Below, one piece after another: positions 8,299 through 17,506 of a stretch of DNA of 64,000 nt (its first letter is position 1; each line of letters opens with the position of its first letter). Where the stretch lies: the NCBI RefSeq assembly GCF_050122995.1, contig NZ_JBNLIA010000001.1:248001-312000 (forward strand), given 5' to 3'. The notes below the pieces were generated by a model. The model searched no databases and was not told where the DNA came from. It saw nothing but the letters and a program-made list of their open reading frames with translations. The position numbers and the translations under genes are program-made. The stretch is from Haloparvum alkalitolerans. Lineage in GTDB: Archaea > Halobacteriota > Halobacteria > Halobacteriales > Haloferacaceae.

Positions 8299-8949
8299 AT
8301 GAACAGACGAGAGCTGCTGCGGAGTTGTGGCGGGCTTGCGACCGCGAGCGCGGTCGGGGGTATCGGTGCGGCGGGCTGTCTGGGCGCGCCGGACGCGGCC
8401 GCCTTCACGGAGGGGTTCGAGGACGGACTCGGCGACTGGGAGACGGACGCAGCCATCGGCCCGGAGGTCGACATCGCCGACTTCGAGTGGGAGGTCGACG
8501 TCTCCGAGGAAGAAGCGTCCGCCGGCGACCGCTCGCTGCGGGTCTGGAACGAGGGCGACTACGACGACGGGGTGTCGTGGGCGGTCCACCCCGTGTCGGT
8601 CGAACCCGGGCGGCGCTACGAGGCGACGGTCACCGCGCAGTTCTGGAGCGACTCGGAGTCGTTCAACACGATCCGCCACGCCGTCATGCGCCTCGGCGCG
8701 GAGCGACCCGAGGCCGAGGAGGACTTCCCGGACCTCGGGCTGAACACGACGGATCTCGGCGAGACGCCCTACGGCGGTCTGCGGGAACCCCTGTGGCTCG
8801 CCGACGGCTGGCGCGAGTACACGTTCGAGTGGACCACGCCGGAGATCGCCACCGACACGCTGTACGTCGCGGTCGGGACCGCCGTCATCTGGGAGGCGGA
8901 CGCGACCCACTACGTCGACGAGATCAGCGTCTCGTTCGACCCGCGGTGA
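8299..8949 (+). CDS. Tat-type lipoprotein with predicted beta-sandwich domain
   Basis: A 216-residue exported protein. The signal MNRRELLRS ends in a lipobox GAAGC with Cys27, typical of Tat-exported haloarchaeal lipoproteins. The mature part (FEDGLGDWETD, SLRVWNEGDYDDGVSW, YEATVTAQFWS, WREYTFEWTTP) has the pattern of a carbohydrate-binding-module-like jelly roll, an inference from the motif order only. It is divergent from the exchanger gene and overlaps the next gene by 4 nt (GTGA), so the two are likely co-expressed. Ligand unknown. Confidence 0.8.
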   Translation: MNRRELLRSCGGLATASAVGGIGAAGCLGAPDAAAFTEGFEDGLGDWETDAAIGPEVDIADFEWEVDVSEEEASAGDRSLRVWNEGDYDDGVSWAVHPVSVEPGRRYEATVTAQFWSDSESFNTIRHAVMRLGAERPEAEEDFPDLGLNTTDLGETPYGGLREPLWLADGWREYTFEWTTPEIATDTLYVAVGTAVIWEADATHYVDEISVSFDPR

Positions 8950-9377
8950 CGACCCTTCTCAACGGTCTGCTCGGCGGGTTCGCGGCTGGCATCGTCGCGA
9001 CGATCGCGGTTCGGGCGGTCGTCGCTCGGACGGTCACGTCCCGGGCGGGCGTGTCTGTAGAGGGCCCGCGCTCGATCCCCCTCGGCGTCGCCTACGGTGC
9101 GCTGGCCGGTCTCGGCTTCGTGGCGGGCGAACTGTACGTGGCGGGCGCCCTCGGCGTCCCCCCGTCGTTCGGCGAGGCGCTCGCCGCGGCGGCCGTCTGG
9201 AGCGCCCTGCTGTGTCTCGGTCTGCTGGCGATCGGACGGCTCCTGCGGTCCGGCGGCGCGGACGGCGGCGTGGACGGCGGCGTCCCGGTCGTTCCGCCGG
9301 CGCGTCTCCTGGTCGCGTACCACCTCGCGTTCGCGGTCGGATTGGGGGTGTGGATCCGCCTCACGTGGATCACCTGA
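8946..9377 (+). CDS. Small polytopic membrane protein
   Basis: A 143-residue protein starting with a GTG that overlaps the previous stop (GTGA). About four hydrophobic segments are visible, near residues 5-25, 45-72, 78-98 and 120-143. It carries a Gly-Gly-rich loop (GGADGGVDGGV). No recognised family. The tight coupling to the lipoprotein gene suggests they work together at the membrane. Confidence 0.65.
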   Translation: MTTLLNGLLGGFAAGIVATIAVRAVVARTVTSRAGVSVEGPRSIPLGVAYGALAGLGFVAGELYVAGALGVPPSFGEALAAAAVWSALLCLGLLAIGRLLRSGGADGGVDGGVPVVPPARLLVAYHLAFAVGLGVWIRLTWIT

Positions 9378-9442
9378 CCGGACCGAGCGCGACGGGCCCG
9401 CCCGCTCGGCGGCTTGAAGTGGTGTCCCGTCGTCCGTCCCCT

Positions 9443-9832
9443 ATGCACAGACGCCAGTTCCTCGCGGCCGGCGCGGCCGGAACGGTCGCGGGATTCACGG
9501 GCCTCGCGGGCTGTCTGGGCGGCTCCGACGAGAACGGGAACCTCGACCTCACCGTGCAGAACGAGGGCGACGAACCAGTCGAGGCGCGGGTCGTGGTGAC
9601 CGGCGCGGACGGGACCACCTACGAGGACGAGGCGGACCGGATCGACCCCGGCGTCGCGCGGGCGTTCGAGGTGACGGTCGCGGCGAGCGGCCGTCACGAG
9701 GCCGTCGTCTCGGGCGGCGGGTGGGAAGGAGCGCTGGCGTGGGACGCCGAGCGGTGCCGGCTGTACGACGGGACGGTGCGCGTGGCCGCCGACCGCGTCG
9801 AGGTGGCCGGCGAGTGCGCGGGGCCGCGCTGA
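9443..9832 (+). CDS. Tat-type lipoprotein, hypothetical
   Basis: A 129-residue lipoprotein. The signal MHRRQFLAAGAAGTV ends in GLAGC with Cys24. The mature part LDLTVQNEGDEPVEARVVVTG and the rest look like one Ig-like or transthyretin-like beta-sandwich, a common design of small haloarchaeal surface lipoproteins. A CRLYDGTVRV segment and a second Cys near the end could form a disulphide. No pathway can be assigned. Confidence 0.75.
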   Translation: MHRRQFLAAGAAGTVAGFTGLAGCLGGSDENGNLDLTVQNEGDEPVEARVVVTGADGTTYEDEADRIDPGVARAFEVTVAASGRHEAVVSGGGWEGALAWDAERCRLYDGTVRVAADRVEVAGECAGPR

Positions 9833-9930
9833 TCCTCGTTTCTGTCGCTGTCGTCGTTCACCGGAAACGCGGTGTCTCGCACCGCGAAGCGCGCGACCGC
9901 GCCTCCGGGGCGCCCTCCGTCTCACCCGGC

Positions 9931-9937
9931 TTAAGTA
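9931..9937 (+). promoter_or_regulatory. TATA-like box of the NAD kinase gene
   Basis: TTAAGTA lies 23-29 nt before the ATG at 9960 and fits a leaderless start. Confidence 0.5.
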
Positions 9938-9959
9938 GCCCGCGGCGGTAGGGGCGGCC

Positions 9960-11060
9960 ATGCACGTGGGCGTCGTGGTGAACCCCGTCGCGGGGATGGG
10001 CGGCCGGGTCGGGCTGAAGGGGACCGACGGGAAGGTGGCGGAGGCGCGCGAGCGCGGCGCCGAGCCCCGAGCTCCCGACCGCGCCCGCCGGGCGCTCGCG
10101 TCCCTGTACGAGCGCGCGCCGGACGCGACGGTCTCGACGGCCGCGGACCCGATGGGTGCGTCGCTGGTCCGCGAGGCCGGGTTCGACCCGGAGGTGGTCG
10201 CGGAGCCCGCCCGCGCCTTTTCTGAGCCCCCCGCGGACGACGACGCCTACGCCGCGGCGGAGACGACCGCGGCGGACACACGCGAGGCGGTCACCGCGCT
10301 CGCGGACGCCGGCGTCGACATCGTCCTCTTCGTCGGCGGGGACGGCACCGCCGCGGACGTGGCCGAGGCGCTGGAGGGCACCGAGACGCCGATGCTCGGC
10401 GTTCCCGCGGGGGTGAAGGTGTACTCCTCCGTGTTCGCGGTCTCGCCGGAGGATGCCGCCGCGGTCGTGGCCGACTTCGAGCGCACGGAGCGCCGCGAGG
10501 TGATGGACATCGACGAGGATGCCTACCGCGAGGGGGAGGTCCACCCGGAACTGCGGGCGGTCGCGCACGTCCCGGTCGCGGAGGACCTCCAGTCCTCGAA
10601 ACAGACCGGCGGCGGTACGGTCGAGGCGCTCGCCGAGGGGGTCGCGGACGACGTTGAGGACGGCGTCACCTACGTCCTGGGTCCCGGCTCGACGCTCGGG
10701 GCGATCAAGGACGAACTCGGCTTCGACGGATCGCCCATCGGCGTCGACGTGTGGCGCGACGGCGAGGTACTGGTCCGAGACGCGACCGAGGCGGAGATCC
10801 TCGACGCCCTCGGCGAGCGCAACGTCGTGGTCGTGACGCCCATCGGCGGGCAGGGGTTCGTCTTCGGCCGCGGCAACCCCCAGCTCTCGCCGGCGGTGAT
10901 CCGCGCGTGCGAGGTGTCCGTGGTCGCCTCGCGGAGCAAGCTCGACGACCTCTCGGTGCTCCGCGTCGACACCGACGACCCCGAGCTCGACGAGCGACTG
11001 CGCGGCTGGACCCGCGTCCGCGTCGGCAAGTTCGAGACCCGGATGATGAAGATCGTCTGA
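9960..11060 (+). CDS. ATP-NAD kinase family protein
   Basis: A 366-residue protein of the archaeal ATP-NAD/AcoX kinase group, which phosphorylates NAD to NADP. It begins MHVGVVVNPVAGMGGRVGLKGTDG, and the nucleotide-kinase motif GGDGT is at residues 126-130 (FVGGDGTAADVAEAL). A later GPGSTLGAIKDELGF and VVTPIGGQGFVFGRGN are family hallmarks. The length fits this long form rather than the short NadK of about 280 residues. Haloarchaea commonly carry both forms; only this one is here. Confidence 0.85.
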   Translation: MHVGVVVNPVAGMGGRVGLKGTDGKVAEARERGAEPRAPDRARRALASLYERAPDATVSTAADPMGASLVREAGFDPEVVAEPARAFSEPPADDDAYAAAETTAADTREAVTALADAGVDIVLFVGGDGTAADVAEALEGTETPMLGVPAGVKVYSSVFAVSPEDAAAVVADFERTERREVMDIDEDAYREGEVHPELRAVAHVPVAEDLQSSKQTGGGTVEALAEGVADDVEDGVTYVLGPGSTLGAIKDELGFDGSPIGVDVWRDGEVLVRDATEAEILDALGERNVVVVTPIGGQGFVFGRGNPQLSPAVIRACEVSVVASRSKLDDLSVLRVDTDDPELDERLRGWTRVRVGKFETRMMKIV

Positions 11061-11160
11061 GGCAGGTGGGGACCCCCTCGAAGGGCCTCTCACCGACCGC
11101 GGTTGCGGCATCGCCGCCGGACAGCGCAACGTACAAACGGCCCGCTGGCGAAGGTCCTGT

Positions 11161-12231
11161 ATGAGCGACGACATCGTCGAACACCGCCGGCTGATCATCG
11201 CCGGCACCGGTGCAGCAGGGCTGACGGCGGGGATCTACGCCGCCCGGTCCAACAACGACCCCCTGATCCTGGAGGGCGACGAGCCCGGCGGACAGCTCAC
11301 GCTGACGACCGACGTGGAGAACTTCCCGGGCTTCCCGGAGGGCATCTCCGGCCCCGAGCTGATCAACGACATGAAGGCGCAGGCGGAGAAGTTCGGCGCC
11401 GAGACGAAGAACGGCGTCGTCGCGTCGGTCGACGCGGACGACCGGCCGTTCCGCGTCGAGTTGACCAACGGCGACGTCTACACCGCCGACGCGTTCATCG
11501 CGGCCTCCGGCGCCTCCGCGCGCACGCTGGGGATCCCCGGCGAGGACGAGCTGATGGGCTACGGGCTCTCGACGTGTGCGACCTGCGACGGCGCGTTCTT
11601 CCGCGGCGAGGACATGCTCGTCGTCGGCGGCGGCGACGCCGCGATGGAGGAGGCCAACTTCCTCACCAAGTTCGCGGACACCGTCTACATCGCCCACCGC
11701 CGCGACGAGTTCCGGGCCGAGGACGTCTGGATCGACCGCATCATGGAGAAGGTCGAGGACGGGGCAGTCGAGGTCCTCTGGAACACCGAGGTGACGGAGC
11801 TCCACGGCACGCCGGAAGAGGGCATCGACCACGTCTCGCTCGTCGAGCACCCCGAGGGCCACCCGAAGGAGAAGCTCGACGACCCCGAGACCGCCGACGA
11901 GGTCGAGGCGTACGACTTCGACGTGGGCGCCGTCTTCTTCGCCATCGGCCACACGCCGAACACGGGCTACCTCGAGGGGACCGGCGTCGAGACGGACGAG
12001 GAGGGCTACCTGCTCACCGAGGGCGGCCGCGGCGCGAACCAGACCGCGACCGGCGTCGAGGGCCTGTTCGGCGCCGGCGACGTGGTCGACTTCCACTACC
12101 AGCAGGCGGTCACCGCCGCCGGCATGGGGTGTCAGGCCGCGCTCGACGCCGACGAGTACCTCACCGAGTTGGAACGCGCGGGCGAACTCGGCGAGCCCGC
12201 GAGCGCCGACGCGCCGACCGCGGACGACTGA
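11161..12231 (+). CDS. trxB: Thioredoxin-disulfide reductase-like flavoprotein
   Basis: A 356-residue FAD/NAD(P)H pyridine nucleotide disulphide oxidoreductase of the TrxB type. Seen in order: FAD motif GTGAAGLTAGIYAAR, GGQLTLTTDVENFPGFP, the redox-active CATC at residues 139-142, the second dinucleotide motif VVGGGDAAMEEA, and the C-terminal GLFGAGDV. The length is slightly above the bacterial enzyme because of an acidic tail. Some haloarchaeal relatives have lost NADPH preference, so the electron donor is open. A TATA-like box (GTACAAAC) lies about 27 nt upstream. Confidence 0.88.
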   Translation: MSDDIVEHRRLIIAGTGAAGLTAGIYAARSNNDPLILEGDEPGGQLTLTTDVENFPGFPEGISGPELINDMKAQAEKFGAETKNGVVASVDADDRPFRVELTNGDVYTADAFIAASGASARTLGIPGEDELMGYGLSTCATCDGAFFRGEDMLVVGGGDAAMEEANFLTKFADTVYIAHRRDEFRAEDVWIDRIMEKVEDGAVEVLWNTEVTELHGTPEEGIDHVSLVEHPEGHPKEKLDDPETADEVEAYDFDVGAVFFAIGHTPNTGYLEGTGVETDEEGYLLTEGGRGANQTATGVEGLFGAGDVVDFHYQQAVTAAGMGCQAALDADEYLTELERAGELGEPASADAPTADD

Positions 12232-12282
12232 CTCCGGACCACCGATCGCAGGAACCCGATCGCGGCCGGCGCGGCCGACGGA

Positions 12283-12885
12283 TCAGTCGCTAAACTCGTC
12301 GCTGACCGTCGCGCCGGGCGAATTTTTCACCACGCTGCGAAGCCCCTTCAGCGCGTTGTGCTTGCGCGTGTAGCCCTCGCCGCCGGTCGCGATAATGTTC
12401 CCGTTGCGGTGGCGGAGCCGCCAGCGCCACTCCCCGCCGGCGTCCCGATACACCTCGAAGCCGGCCAGCGACTGCGTCGCGTCGGCGGCGCCGGCGATCG
12501 TCGGTGCCTCGATCTCGACGTCCGAAGGGGACTCGGCCGACCCCGCGGCCGCGTCGGTCTCGGGGACCGCGTCCGTTTCGGCCGCCCCCTCGGCGGCCGC
12601 GTCCATTTCTGTCGCCGCGTCCGACTCATCCACTGCGTCCGTTTCGGCCGCCGCGTCCGCCTCGGACACCGGCCACTCGAGTTCCAGTTCCAGGCTCTGC
12701 TCGCCGTCCTCGGTTTCGAGTTCGACCTCCAGCGTGAGTTCCTCCGGCGTCGCGACGGTGACGGCGTCGCCGTCCTCGCCGAGGCGTACGGCGCCCGACC
12801 GAAGCCCGTCAGCGACGTCGTTCAGCACCGTGGCGATCTCCTCGCGGCTGCCGGTCAGTTCGCGTTCGTAGTCGTCGTTGGTCAT
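12283..12885 (-). CDS. Amphi-Trp domain protein fused to HVO_2922-type domain
   Basis: A 200-residue protein in three parts. Residues 1-75 match the amphi-Trp domain (YERELTGSREEIATVLNDVADGL, ending ELELEWP). A middle stretch of about 55 residues is an Asp/Ala/Glu low-complexity linker with repeated TDA blocks. The last 60 residues (FEVYRDAGGEWRWRLRHRNGNIIATGGEGYTRKHNAL) are the HVO_2922/DUF1508 (YegP-like) domain. ATG 12885 is supported by a TATA-like ACTTATGC about 27 nt upstream. Cellular role unknown. Confidence 0.8.
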   Translation of the reverse strand: MTNDDYERELTGSREEIATVLNDVADGLRSGAVRLGEDGDAVTVATPEELTLEVELETEDGEQSLELELEWPVSEADAAAETDAVDESDAATEMDAAAEGAAETDAVPETDAAAGSAESPSDVEIEAPTIAGAADATQSLAGFEVYRDAGGEWRWRLRHRNGNIIATGGEGYTRKHNALKGLRSVVKNSPGATVSDEFSD

Positions 12886-13000
12886 ACCGACAGTTGTCCG
12901 GGAGTCGGCATAAGTCTCCCCGGCATACGAGGCCAGATCAGAACGGAGACGGGGAGAGGTGGAGCGAGCTCTTCGAACCCGTGCCCAACGATTAAGCGAT

Positions 13001-13018
13001 GTCGACGCCAACGTTGAC
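13001..13018. promoter_or_regulatory. Imperfect palindrome before vapB-1 (candidate operator)
   Basis: GTCGACG (13001-13007), spacer CCAA, CGTTGAC (13012-13018): seven-base arms with one mismatch, ending 5 nt before the vapB ATG. VapB antitoxins commonly bind palindromes at their own promoters. A GATTAAG TATA-like stretch lies at about 12990. The second vapBC pair has a similar palindrome, also with a 4-nt spacer. Confidence 0.45.
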
Positions 13019-13023
13019 ACGAG

Positions 13024-13275
13024 ATGGCCACCGCCGACGAACAGATCCGAGTCAGTGACCGGGTGAAGCGGAAACTCGACCGACTCAGGGAGACCGGGGA
13101 GAGTTATAACGACGTTCTCGAACGCGTCCTCGGCGAGGAGACCGAGGGGGCGGACTTCGACGGCGGATTCGGACGATGGTCCGAGGAGAAAGCCGACCGC
13201 GTCCGCGAGGAGCGGAAGGCGGCCAAGGAGGAGCGGAAGCAGCGAACCCGCGACCGTACAGAAAACGCGACATGA
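13024..13275 (+). CDS. VapB-type antitoxin
   Basis: An 83-residue protein. The N-terminus QIRVSDRVKRKLDRLRETGESYNDVLERVL matches the DNA-binding part of archaeal VapB-like antitoxins, and the charged C-terminal helix (EEKADRVREERKAAKEERKQR) would wrap the toxin. The stop overlaps the vapC start (ATGA), the usual coupling of antitoxin and toxin. Probably autoregulated through the palindrome just upstream. Confidence 0.85.
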   Translation: MATADEQIRVSDRVKRKLDRLRETGESYNDVLERVLGEETEGADFDGGFGRWSEEKADRVREERKAAKEERKQRTRDRTENAT

Positions 13276-13673
13276 GGGTCCTCGACGCGTCGTTCCTTAT
13301 CGACTATCTCGAGGGCGTCAACGCGACGAAGACGTACTACGAGGAGAACGGGGGCGAGTCGGAAGACTGGGTGATTCCCGTGCCGGCGTACGCAGAGGTG
13401 CTGGTGGGTGAAGGGAACCTTCCGAATGGCGACGTCGCACAGGCTCGGATCGATCTCTCATGGGCCGAGCCATACGCCGTCGACACCGATATTGCGGTGA
13501 CCGCGGGGATCATTGCTGACGAAATCGCCCCCGGCGGACCGTACCTCGACGGTCCGGACGCGCTCATTGCCGCGGTCGGTCGCGAACTCGGTGCGCCCGC
13601 CGTCTCCAGCGACGGCGACCTGACTCATTCGGAGACGAAGAACGTCGTCGAAGTCGAAGAGTATCGGCCGTGA
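13272..13673 (+). CDS. VapC-type PIN-domain ribonuclease toxin
   Basis: A 133-residue PIN-domain protein. The acidic residues of the Mg2+ site are recognisable: Asp5 in LDASFLIDYLEG, Glu in AYAEVLVGE, Asp in DGPDALIAAVGRE and Asp in SSDGDLTH. VapC toxins cleave tRNA or rRNA. It overlaps the antitoxin by 4 nt. G+C looks lower than in the neighbouring ileS, which may mean recent arrival; this is a visual impression only. Confidence 0.88.
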   Translation: MRVLDASFLIDYLEGVNATKTYYEENGGESEDWVIPVPAYAEVLVGEGNLPNGDVAQARIDLSWAEPYAVDTDIAVTAGIIADEIAPGGPYLDGPDALIAAVGRELGAPAVSSDGDLTHSETKNVVEVEEYRP

Positions 13674-13682
13674 AGCCCGCGA

Positions 13683-16600
13683 TCAGCTCGCGCGCTCGAG
13701 CCCGATGGTGACGACCACGTCCTCGACGTCCCACGCCTCGACGGCGCCGGCGGCCGCCTCGGGGTCGTCGAGCCATTCGGCGGCGCGCGTCTCCTCCGCG
13801 ATCAGCTCGCGGTGCTCGTCGACGAAGCCGGCCACGCGGTCGTCGTCGACCGCGACGCCGAGGCGGACGGGTTCCTCGACGTCGAGGTCGAGGTCCTTCC
13901 GCATCTCCTGCACGCGCCGGATCACGTCGCGGGCGTACCCCTCGGCCTCGATCTCGTCGGTGAGGCTGGTGTCGACGTAGACGACGCCGCCGTCGAACTC
14001 CGCGCCGGAGACGTGTTCGGGCGGCTCCGCGACGTACTCGACCATCTCGTCGTCCAACTCGACCGGCTCGCCGTCGACCAGCACCTCGCCGTTCTCGACC
14101 TCGGCGCGGGTCGCCCCCTTGACCGCGTCCATCACCTTCTGGGCGTCGCCGCCGAAGGCGGGACCGATCTGGGCCATCTGCGGCTCGGCGTGCTCCACCA
14201 GTTCCTCGAAGCCGTCGGTGACCTCGAGCGCGCGGGCGTTCACGCGGTCGAGGATCAGGGCCTCGAGGTTCCGGACCGCCTCGGCCACCTCGTCGTCGTC
14301 CGTCTCCACGACCACGCGCGGGACGGGCCACCGGAGCTTCCGGCCGGCCTGCTGGCGGGCGTTCGCGGCCGCCTCCTCCACGTCCCGGAGCACCGCCACG
14401 TCGCGTTCCAGTTCCTCGTCGTGGAGGTCGGCGTCGTACTCGGGGTACGCGAGCGCGTGGACCGTCGTGGCCTCGCCGTCCAGCGTCTGGTACATGCGCT
14501 CCGCGAGGTAGGGCGCGAACGGCGCGAACATGCGGACCGTCTCGTCGAGGACGGTCGCGAGCGTCGCGTAGGCGCCGCGCTTGGAGGCGGAGTCCTCCTC
14601 CTCCCACATGCGGTCGCGGACCGCCTTCACGTAGAACCGCGAGACGTCCTGCGTGACGAACTCGATCAGCGCGTTGACGGCGTCGCTGACGCGGTAGTCG
14701 TCCCACGCCTCGGCGACCTCCCGCTCGACGGACTGGAGTCGTGAGAGCACCCACTCGTCGACGACCTCGAGGTCGCCGTCGGAGAGGTCGGCCTCCGCGG
14801 GGTCGTAGCCGTCCAGGTCCATGTACTCCAGCGGGAACCGGAAGACGTTCCAGAAGATGTTGAGCTTCCCCTGGATCTCGCCGAGCCCGTCCCACTCGAA
14901 CGCGAGGTCGACGCCCTGCTGGTCGTGGCTGAGGAGGTAGGTGCGCAGGGGGTCGCGGCCGGCGCGGTCGATGGCCTCCTCCGGCGTCACGATGTTGCCG
15001 ACGGACTTCGACATCTTGCGGCCGTCGCTGTCGTTGGCGAAGCCGTGCATCAGCACCTCCTTATACGGGATCTCGCCGACCGCGGCCGTCCCCATGCCGA
15101 GCTGCGACCAGAACCAGCCGCGGGTCTGGTCGTGCGCCTCGACGATGAGGTCGGCGGGCCACAGCTCGTCGTGCGCCTCGGTCTCGCCGGGGTAGCCGAG
15201 CGTGCCCCACGAGGCGACCGAGGAGTCCAGCCACACGTCGAAGACGTCCTCGACGCGGCGGTAGGTCGTCCCGTCCTCGCTGATCGTCAGGTCGTCCACC
15301 GAGGGGCGGTGGAGGTCGATCTCCGCGGGGTCAATCTCCTGGTCGACGCGGTCCGCGAGCTCCTCGCGCGTGCTCACGACGACCGTCTCCTCTTCGAGGT
15401 CGATCTCCGCGGGGTCCTCGCCCTCGGGCACCCAGATCGGGATGGGGATGCCCCAGTAGCGCTGGCGGGAGACGTTCCAGTCCGGCGCGTCCTCGATGAA
15501 GTCCCGGAAGCGGTTGTCGCGCGCCCACTGCGGGTGCCACTCCGACTCCTCCATGTTCTCGAGGAGCTCGTCTTTCACGTCCGTGATGGAGATGAACCAC
15601 TGGTCGGTGACCAGCTGGATGATCCCCGTGTCACACCGCCAGCAGTGGCCGTAGCTGTGGTGGACCGTGCCGTGCGCGAGCATGTGCCCCTCCGCGACGA
15701 GGTCCGCGATGATCTCCTCGTTGGCGTCGCGGACGAACTGGCCCGCGTAGTCGCCGGCGGCGTCGTCGTAGACGCCGTCGGGACCGACCGGACAGAACAC
15801 GTCCAGCCCGAGCTCCTGCCCGCGGTGGAAGTCCTCCTCGCCGTGGCCGGGCGCGGAGTGGACGAGGCCGGTGCGGTCCGCCTCCACGTAGTCGGCGGGA
15901 TACACCTCGCCGGCGCCCTCGAAGTCGGGGTACTCCGCGAGGTGGTCCGCGAGCGGGTGGTCGTACTGCCAGCCGACCAGATCCTCGCCGGAGAGTTCCG
16001 CCTCCACGGCGTAGTCCTCGTACCGGCCCTCCTGTAACACGTCCTCGACGCAGGCCTCGGCGACGTACAGGACCTCCTCCTCGCCGTCCTTCTCGGCGCG
16101 GACGGCGTTGTAGGTGAGGTCGGGGTCGACCGCGACGAAGGTGTTCGCGGGGATGGTCCACGGCGTCGTCGTCCAGATGACGAGGCTCCCCTCGCGGTCC
16201 GCGAGCGGGAACTTCACGTAGATGGAGGGGTCCTCCACGTCCTCGTACTCGACCTCGTTGTTGGCGAGGCCCGTCTCACAGCGGGGACACTGCGAGATGG
16301 AGCGCTTGCCGCGCTCGACGAGGCCGCGGTCGGCCACCTGCGAGAAGGCCCACCACGCCGACTCCATGTACTCGGGCGAGACGGTCTTGTAGGGGTTCTC
16401 CCAGTCCATCCACGCGCCGATGGACTCGAAGTCCTCGTCCATCGCCTCGCGGTTGGTCTCGGCGAACTCCTTGCACTCCTCGATGAACGCCTCCATCCCG
16501 TACTCCTCGATGTCCGTCTTGGAGTCGAAGCCGAGTTCCTCCTCGACTTTCACCTCGATGGGGAGCCCGTGCATGTCGTAGCCCGGACGGTCGGTGACGC

Positions 16601-16829
16601 GGTGGCCCGTCATCCGCTTGTACCGGATGATCGCGTCCTTCAGCGTCTTGTTCCACGCCGTGCCGAGGTGCATCTGTCCGGAGGTGTACGGCGGTCCGTC
16701 GACGAAGAAGAAGGACGGGTCGTCCGCGTGCGCCTCCTTGGCGGCCTCGTAGGCGTCGTGTTCCTCCCAGTAGTCCGTCACGCCGGATTCGACGTTCTCG
16801 GGGGTGTACTGGTCGTCTACCTGCTCCAT
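13683..16829 (-). CDS. ileS: Isoleucyl-tRNA synthetase
   Basis: A 1048-residue class Ia synthetase that charges tRNA-Ile. Seen: PPYTSGQMHLGTAW with HLGT at residues 54-57 (HIGH motif), the CP1 editing domain including TTTPWTIPANT, paired zinc-type Cys motifs (CPRCETG and CWRCDTG), the KMSKS loop at residues 605-609, WDLDSSVASWGTLGYPG-like catalytic segments, and the long C-terminal anticodon-binding region. The length is typical of archaeal IleRS. It converges with the vapC toxin gene, 9 bp away. Confidence 0.96.
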   Translation of the reverse strand: MEQVDDQYTPENVESGVTDYWEEHDAYEAAKEAHADDPSFFFVDGPPYTSGQMHLGTAWNKTLKDAIIRYKRMTGHRVTDRPGYDMHGLPIEVKVEEELGFDSKTDIEEYGMEAFIEECKEFAETNREAMDEDFESIGAWMDWENPYKTVSPEYMESAWWAFSQVADRGLVERGKRSISQCPRCETGLANNEVEYEDVEDPSIYVKFPLADREGSLVIWTTTPWTIPANTFVAVDPDLTYNAVRAEKDGEEEVLYVAEACVEDVLQEGRYEDYAVEAELSGEDLVGWQYDHPLADHLAEYPDFEGAGEVYPADYVEADRTGLVHSAPGHGEEDFHRGQELGLDVFCPVGPDGVYDDAAGDYAGQFVRDANEEIIADLVAEGHMLAHGTVHHSYGHCWRCDTGIIQLVTDQWFISITDVKDELLENMEESEWHPQWARDNRFRDFIEDAPDWNVSRQRYWGIPIPIWVPEGEDPAEIDLEEETVVVSTREELADRVDQEIDPAEIDLHRPSVDDLTISEDGTTYRRVEDVFDVWLDSSVASWGTLGYPGETEAHDELWPADLIVEAHDQTRGWFWSQLGMGTAAVGEIPYKEVLMHGFANDSDGRKMSKSVGNIVTPEEAIDRAGRDPLRTYLLSHDQQGVDLAFEWDGLGEIQGKLNIFWNVFRFPLEYMDLDGYDPAEADLSDGDLEVVDEWVLSRLQSVEREVAEAWDDYRVSDAVNALIEFVTQDVSRFYVKAVRDRMWEEEDSASKRGAYATLATVLDETVRMFAPFAPYLAERMYQTLDGEATTVHALAYPEYDADLHDEELERDVAVLRDVEEAAANARQQAGRKLRWPVPRVVVETDDDEVAEAVRNLEALILDRVNARALEVTDGFEELVEHAEPQMAQIGPAFGGDAQKVMDAVKGATRAEVENGEVLVDGEPVELDDEMVEYVAEPPEHVSGAEFDGGVVYVDTSLTDEIEAEGYARDVIRRVQEMRKDLDLDVEEPVRLGVAVDDDRVAGFVDEHRELIAEETRAAEWLDDPEAAAGAVEAWDVEDVVVTIGLERAS

Positions 16830-16996
16830 ATCCGAGGGTCAGCGCCCGCGTATTTCAATACGGCGGAGTTGCAGTCGCGCGGGCCTCCGGTGTGGCGGCG
16901 AACGGGGCCCGCGGCCCTCCCGGCGTGCACGCGGCACACGGGGGTCGCCGCGTCGAGCGGCACAGGTTGATAGGCTCGGTCCGCGTACGGGGACCC

Positions 16997-17446
16997 ATGG
17001 CGCTGACCGACGGTCTCGGCGAGGAGTTCTGGGCCCGGCACACCAACCCGTGGAGCGGCTACACGCGGCTTCCCATGGGGCCTGTCCTCCTGCTCGGGCT
17101 GTTCCGGCGTGACTGGCGAATGGTCGGGCTGACCCTTCTCTACGTCGCCGTCAACCCGATCCTGTTCCCGGAGCCGGAGACCACGGACGCGTGGATCAGT
17201 CGGTCCGTCCTCGGCGAGCAGCGCTGGCTGGCGGACGGTCACGGGGTGTTCGAGCCCAGCGTGCCGGGCGCGCTCAACGTCGCGAACGCGCTCGCGTACG
17301 GGTACGGTCTCTACGGCGCCTACAGACGCGATCCCCGCGTGACGGCGCTCGGCGGGGGCGTCGCCCTCGCCTGCAAGCTCGCGTACCTCCACGTGCTGGT
17401 GAGGTACTACGACGAGCACGCGCCCGGCCGGGCGCCGCCCGCCTGA
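16997..17446 (+). CDS. DUF6653-like membrane protein
   Basis: A 149-residue protein starting MALTDGLGEEFWARHTNPWSGYTRL. The WARHTNPWSG motif and two or three hydrophobic segments (GPVLLLGLFR, VGLTLLYVAVNPILF and around residues 95-135) resemble the small haloarchaeal family I know as DUF6653; the family name is from memory. ATG 16997 follows a TATA-like GTTGATAG by about 30 nt. Function unknown. Confidence 0.7.
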   Translation: MALTDGLGEEFWARHTNPWSGYTRLPMGPVLLLGLFRRDWRMVGLTLLYVAVNPILFPEPETTDAWISRSVLGEQRWLADGHGVFEPSVPGALNVANALAYGYGLYGAYRRDPRVTALGGGVALACKLAYLHVLVRYYDEHAPGRAPPA

Positions 17447-17506
17447 ACGCGATTCCGTCCGTCCCCGCCGAGGCGGCTCGCGAGTCGCGTCACGCCGTTT
17501 CCGCCG

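Noticed and set aside
13024..13673. Genomic island around the first vapBC pair
   Set aside because: The neighbours are housekeeping genes (ileS, trxB-like), and no integrase, tRNA target duplication or att repeat is visible.
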